Assembly (NCBI RefSeq): GCF_000166195.2
Contig: NZ_CM001403.1
Coordinates: 1,798,001 to 1,862,000 of the forward strand
Length of the DNA stretch: 64,000 nucleotides
Direction: 5' to 3'
Source: Mucilaginibacter paludis DSM 18603
Lineage (GTDB): Bacteria; Bacteroidota; Bacteroidia; Sphingobacteriales; Sphingobacteriaceae
Position numbers and translations under genes: made by a program. The notes below the pieces were generated by a model, which was not told where the DNA came from, searched no databases, and saw only the letters and a list, made by a program, of their open reading frames with translations. Shown here piece after piece: positions 63,769 through 64,000 of the stretch. Position 1 is the stretch's first letter; each line of letters begins with the position of its first letter.

Positions 63769-64000
63769 ATGAGCAAAGCTGCCAGCAATATTTTTCAGTT
63801 TGAAAACGAGATTGAATGGGAAGACCAGGGCAATGGCATACAACGCCAGGTGTTTGGTTACAACGATCAGATTATGTTGGTGAAGGCTAAGTTTGAAAAA
63901 GGCGCCATCGGCACCCTGCACCAGCACCCTCACACCCAGGTTACGTACGTAAGGGGCGGCGCTTTTGAAGCCACCATAGGTAGCGAGATCCGCGTGATTA
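63769..64000 (+). CDS. Cupin-domain protein (partial, cut by window end)
   Basis: The first 77 codons of a small protein starting MSKAASNIFQFENEIEWEDQ. The cupin motif 1 is visible: GTLHQHPHTQVTYVRGGAFE, with HxH and a following Glu as metal ligands. It starts one base after the OstA-like stop and is probably co-transcribed. Cupins of this size are often sugar-modifying or sensor proteins; no specific role can be assigned. Confidence 0.85.
   Translation, partial: MSKAASNIFQFENEIEWEDQGNGIQRQVFGYNDQIMLVKAKFEKGAIGTLHQHPHTQVTYVRGGAFEATIGSEIRVI

Overview
The window reads as a chromosome segment of a member of the Bacteroidota, most likely family Sphingobacteriaceae (Mucilaginibacter/Pedobacter-like). 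Support: SusC-type motifs, PepSY-like lipoproteins, FtsL-like and OstA-like proteins of Bacteroidota type, almost no Shine-Dalgarno sequences, several -7 boxes of the Bacteroidota form TAnnTTTG, and moderately AT-rich DNA. The genus is an inference. No rRNA, tRNA, CRISPR array or intact insertion sequence was seen.

Layout. 1-1865 (minus): start of the division/cell wall cluster mraZ-rsmH-ftsL-like-ftsI, with a clear MraZ operator. 2.4-4.6 kb: S15-family hydrolase and an antitoxin followed by a broken PIN toxin. 5-10.2 kb: housekeeping genes (signal peptidase I, pgk, GAPDH) mixed with a lipoprotein, an acetyltransferase and an unknown gene. 10.5-13.2 kb: membrane acyltransferase and a secreted glycoside-hydrolase-like lipoprotein. 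13.3-17.6 kb: a 46-residue basic protein and a 1312-residue Pls/PosA-type nonribosomal peptide synthetase.

18-34.2 kb is the main accessory block: a five-PAS cytoplasmic histidine kinase diverges from a long plus-strand exopolysaccharide operon. The operon opens with a single-domain response regulator and a priming sugar transferase fused to a degenerate receiver. Then come a short TolC-like protein, a Wzc-like co-polymerase with a decayed kinase site, six glycosyltransferases, a 45-residue membrane peptide, a Wzy/WaaL-like protein and a hexapeptide acyltransferase. No Wza-type export protein and no Wzx flippase were found, so export may be unusual or encoded elsewhere.

34-45.7 kb: Rpn-family nuclease, a frameshifted GPH/MFS sugar transporter, a GNAT enzyme, an MlaEFD-like lipid ABC importer, and a two-component system beside a beta-barrel-like protein, an ApbE homologue lacking its metal ligands, and a PepSY-like lipoprotein. 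45.9-53.6 kb: acyltransferase, DinB-like protein, parallel-beta-helix polysaccharide lyase candidate, and a sugar-activation pair (nucleotidyltransferase plus a GHMP-kinase/UDP-sugar-pyrophosphorylase fusion). 53.8-57.7 kb: a GAF-HisKA-PAS-PAS protein without ATPase, and an ECF sigma factor with a mosaic anti-sigma/SusC-plug/TonB protein. 57.9-58.5 kb: two 244-bp copies of a palindrome-rich repeat. 58.8-64 kb: secreted protein, PH-like membrane protein, tilS, an OstA/LptA-like protein and a cupin cut by the window edge.

The strongest candidates for something undescribed are the signal-wired exopolysaccharide priming module, the mosaic sigma-factor partner with permuted SusC segments, the kinase-pyrophosphorylase fusion and the paired-hairpin repeat.
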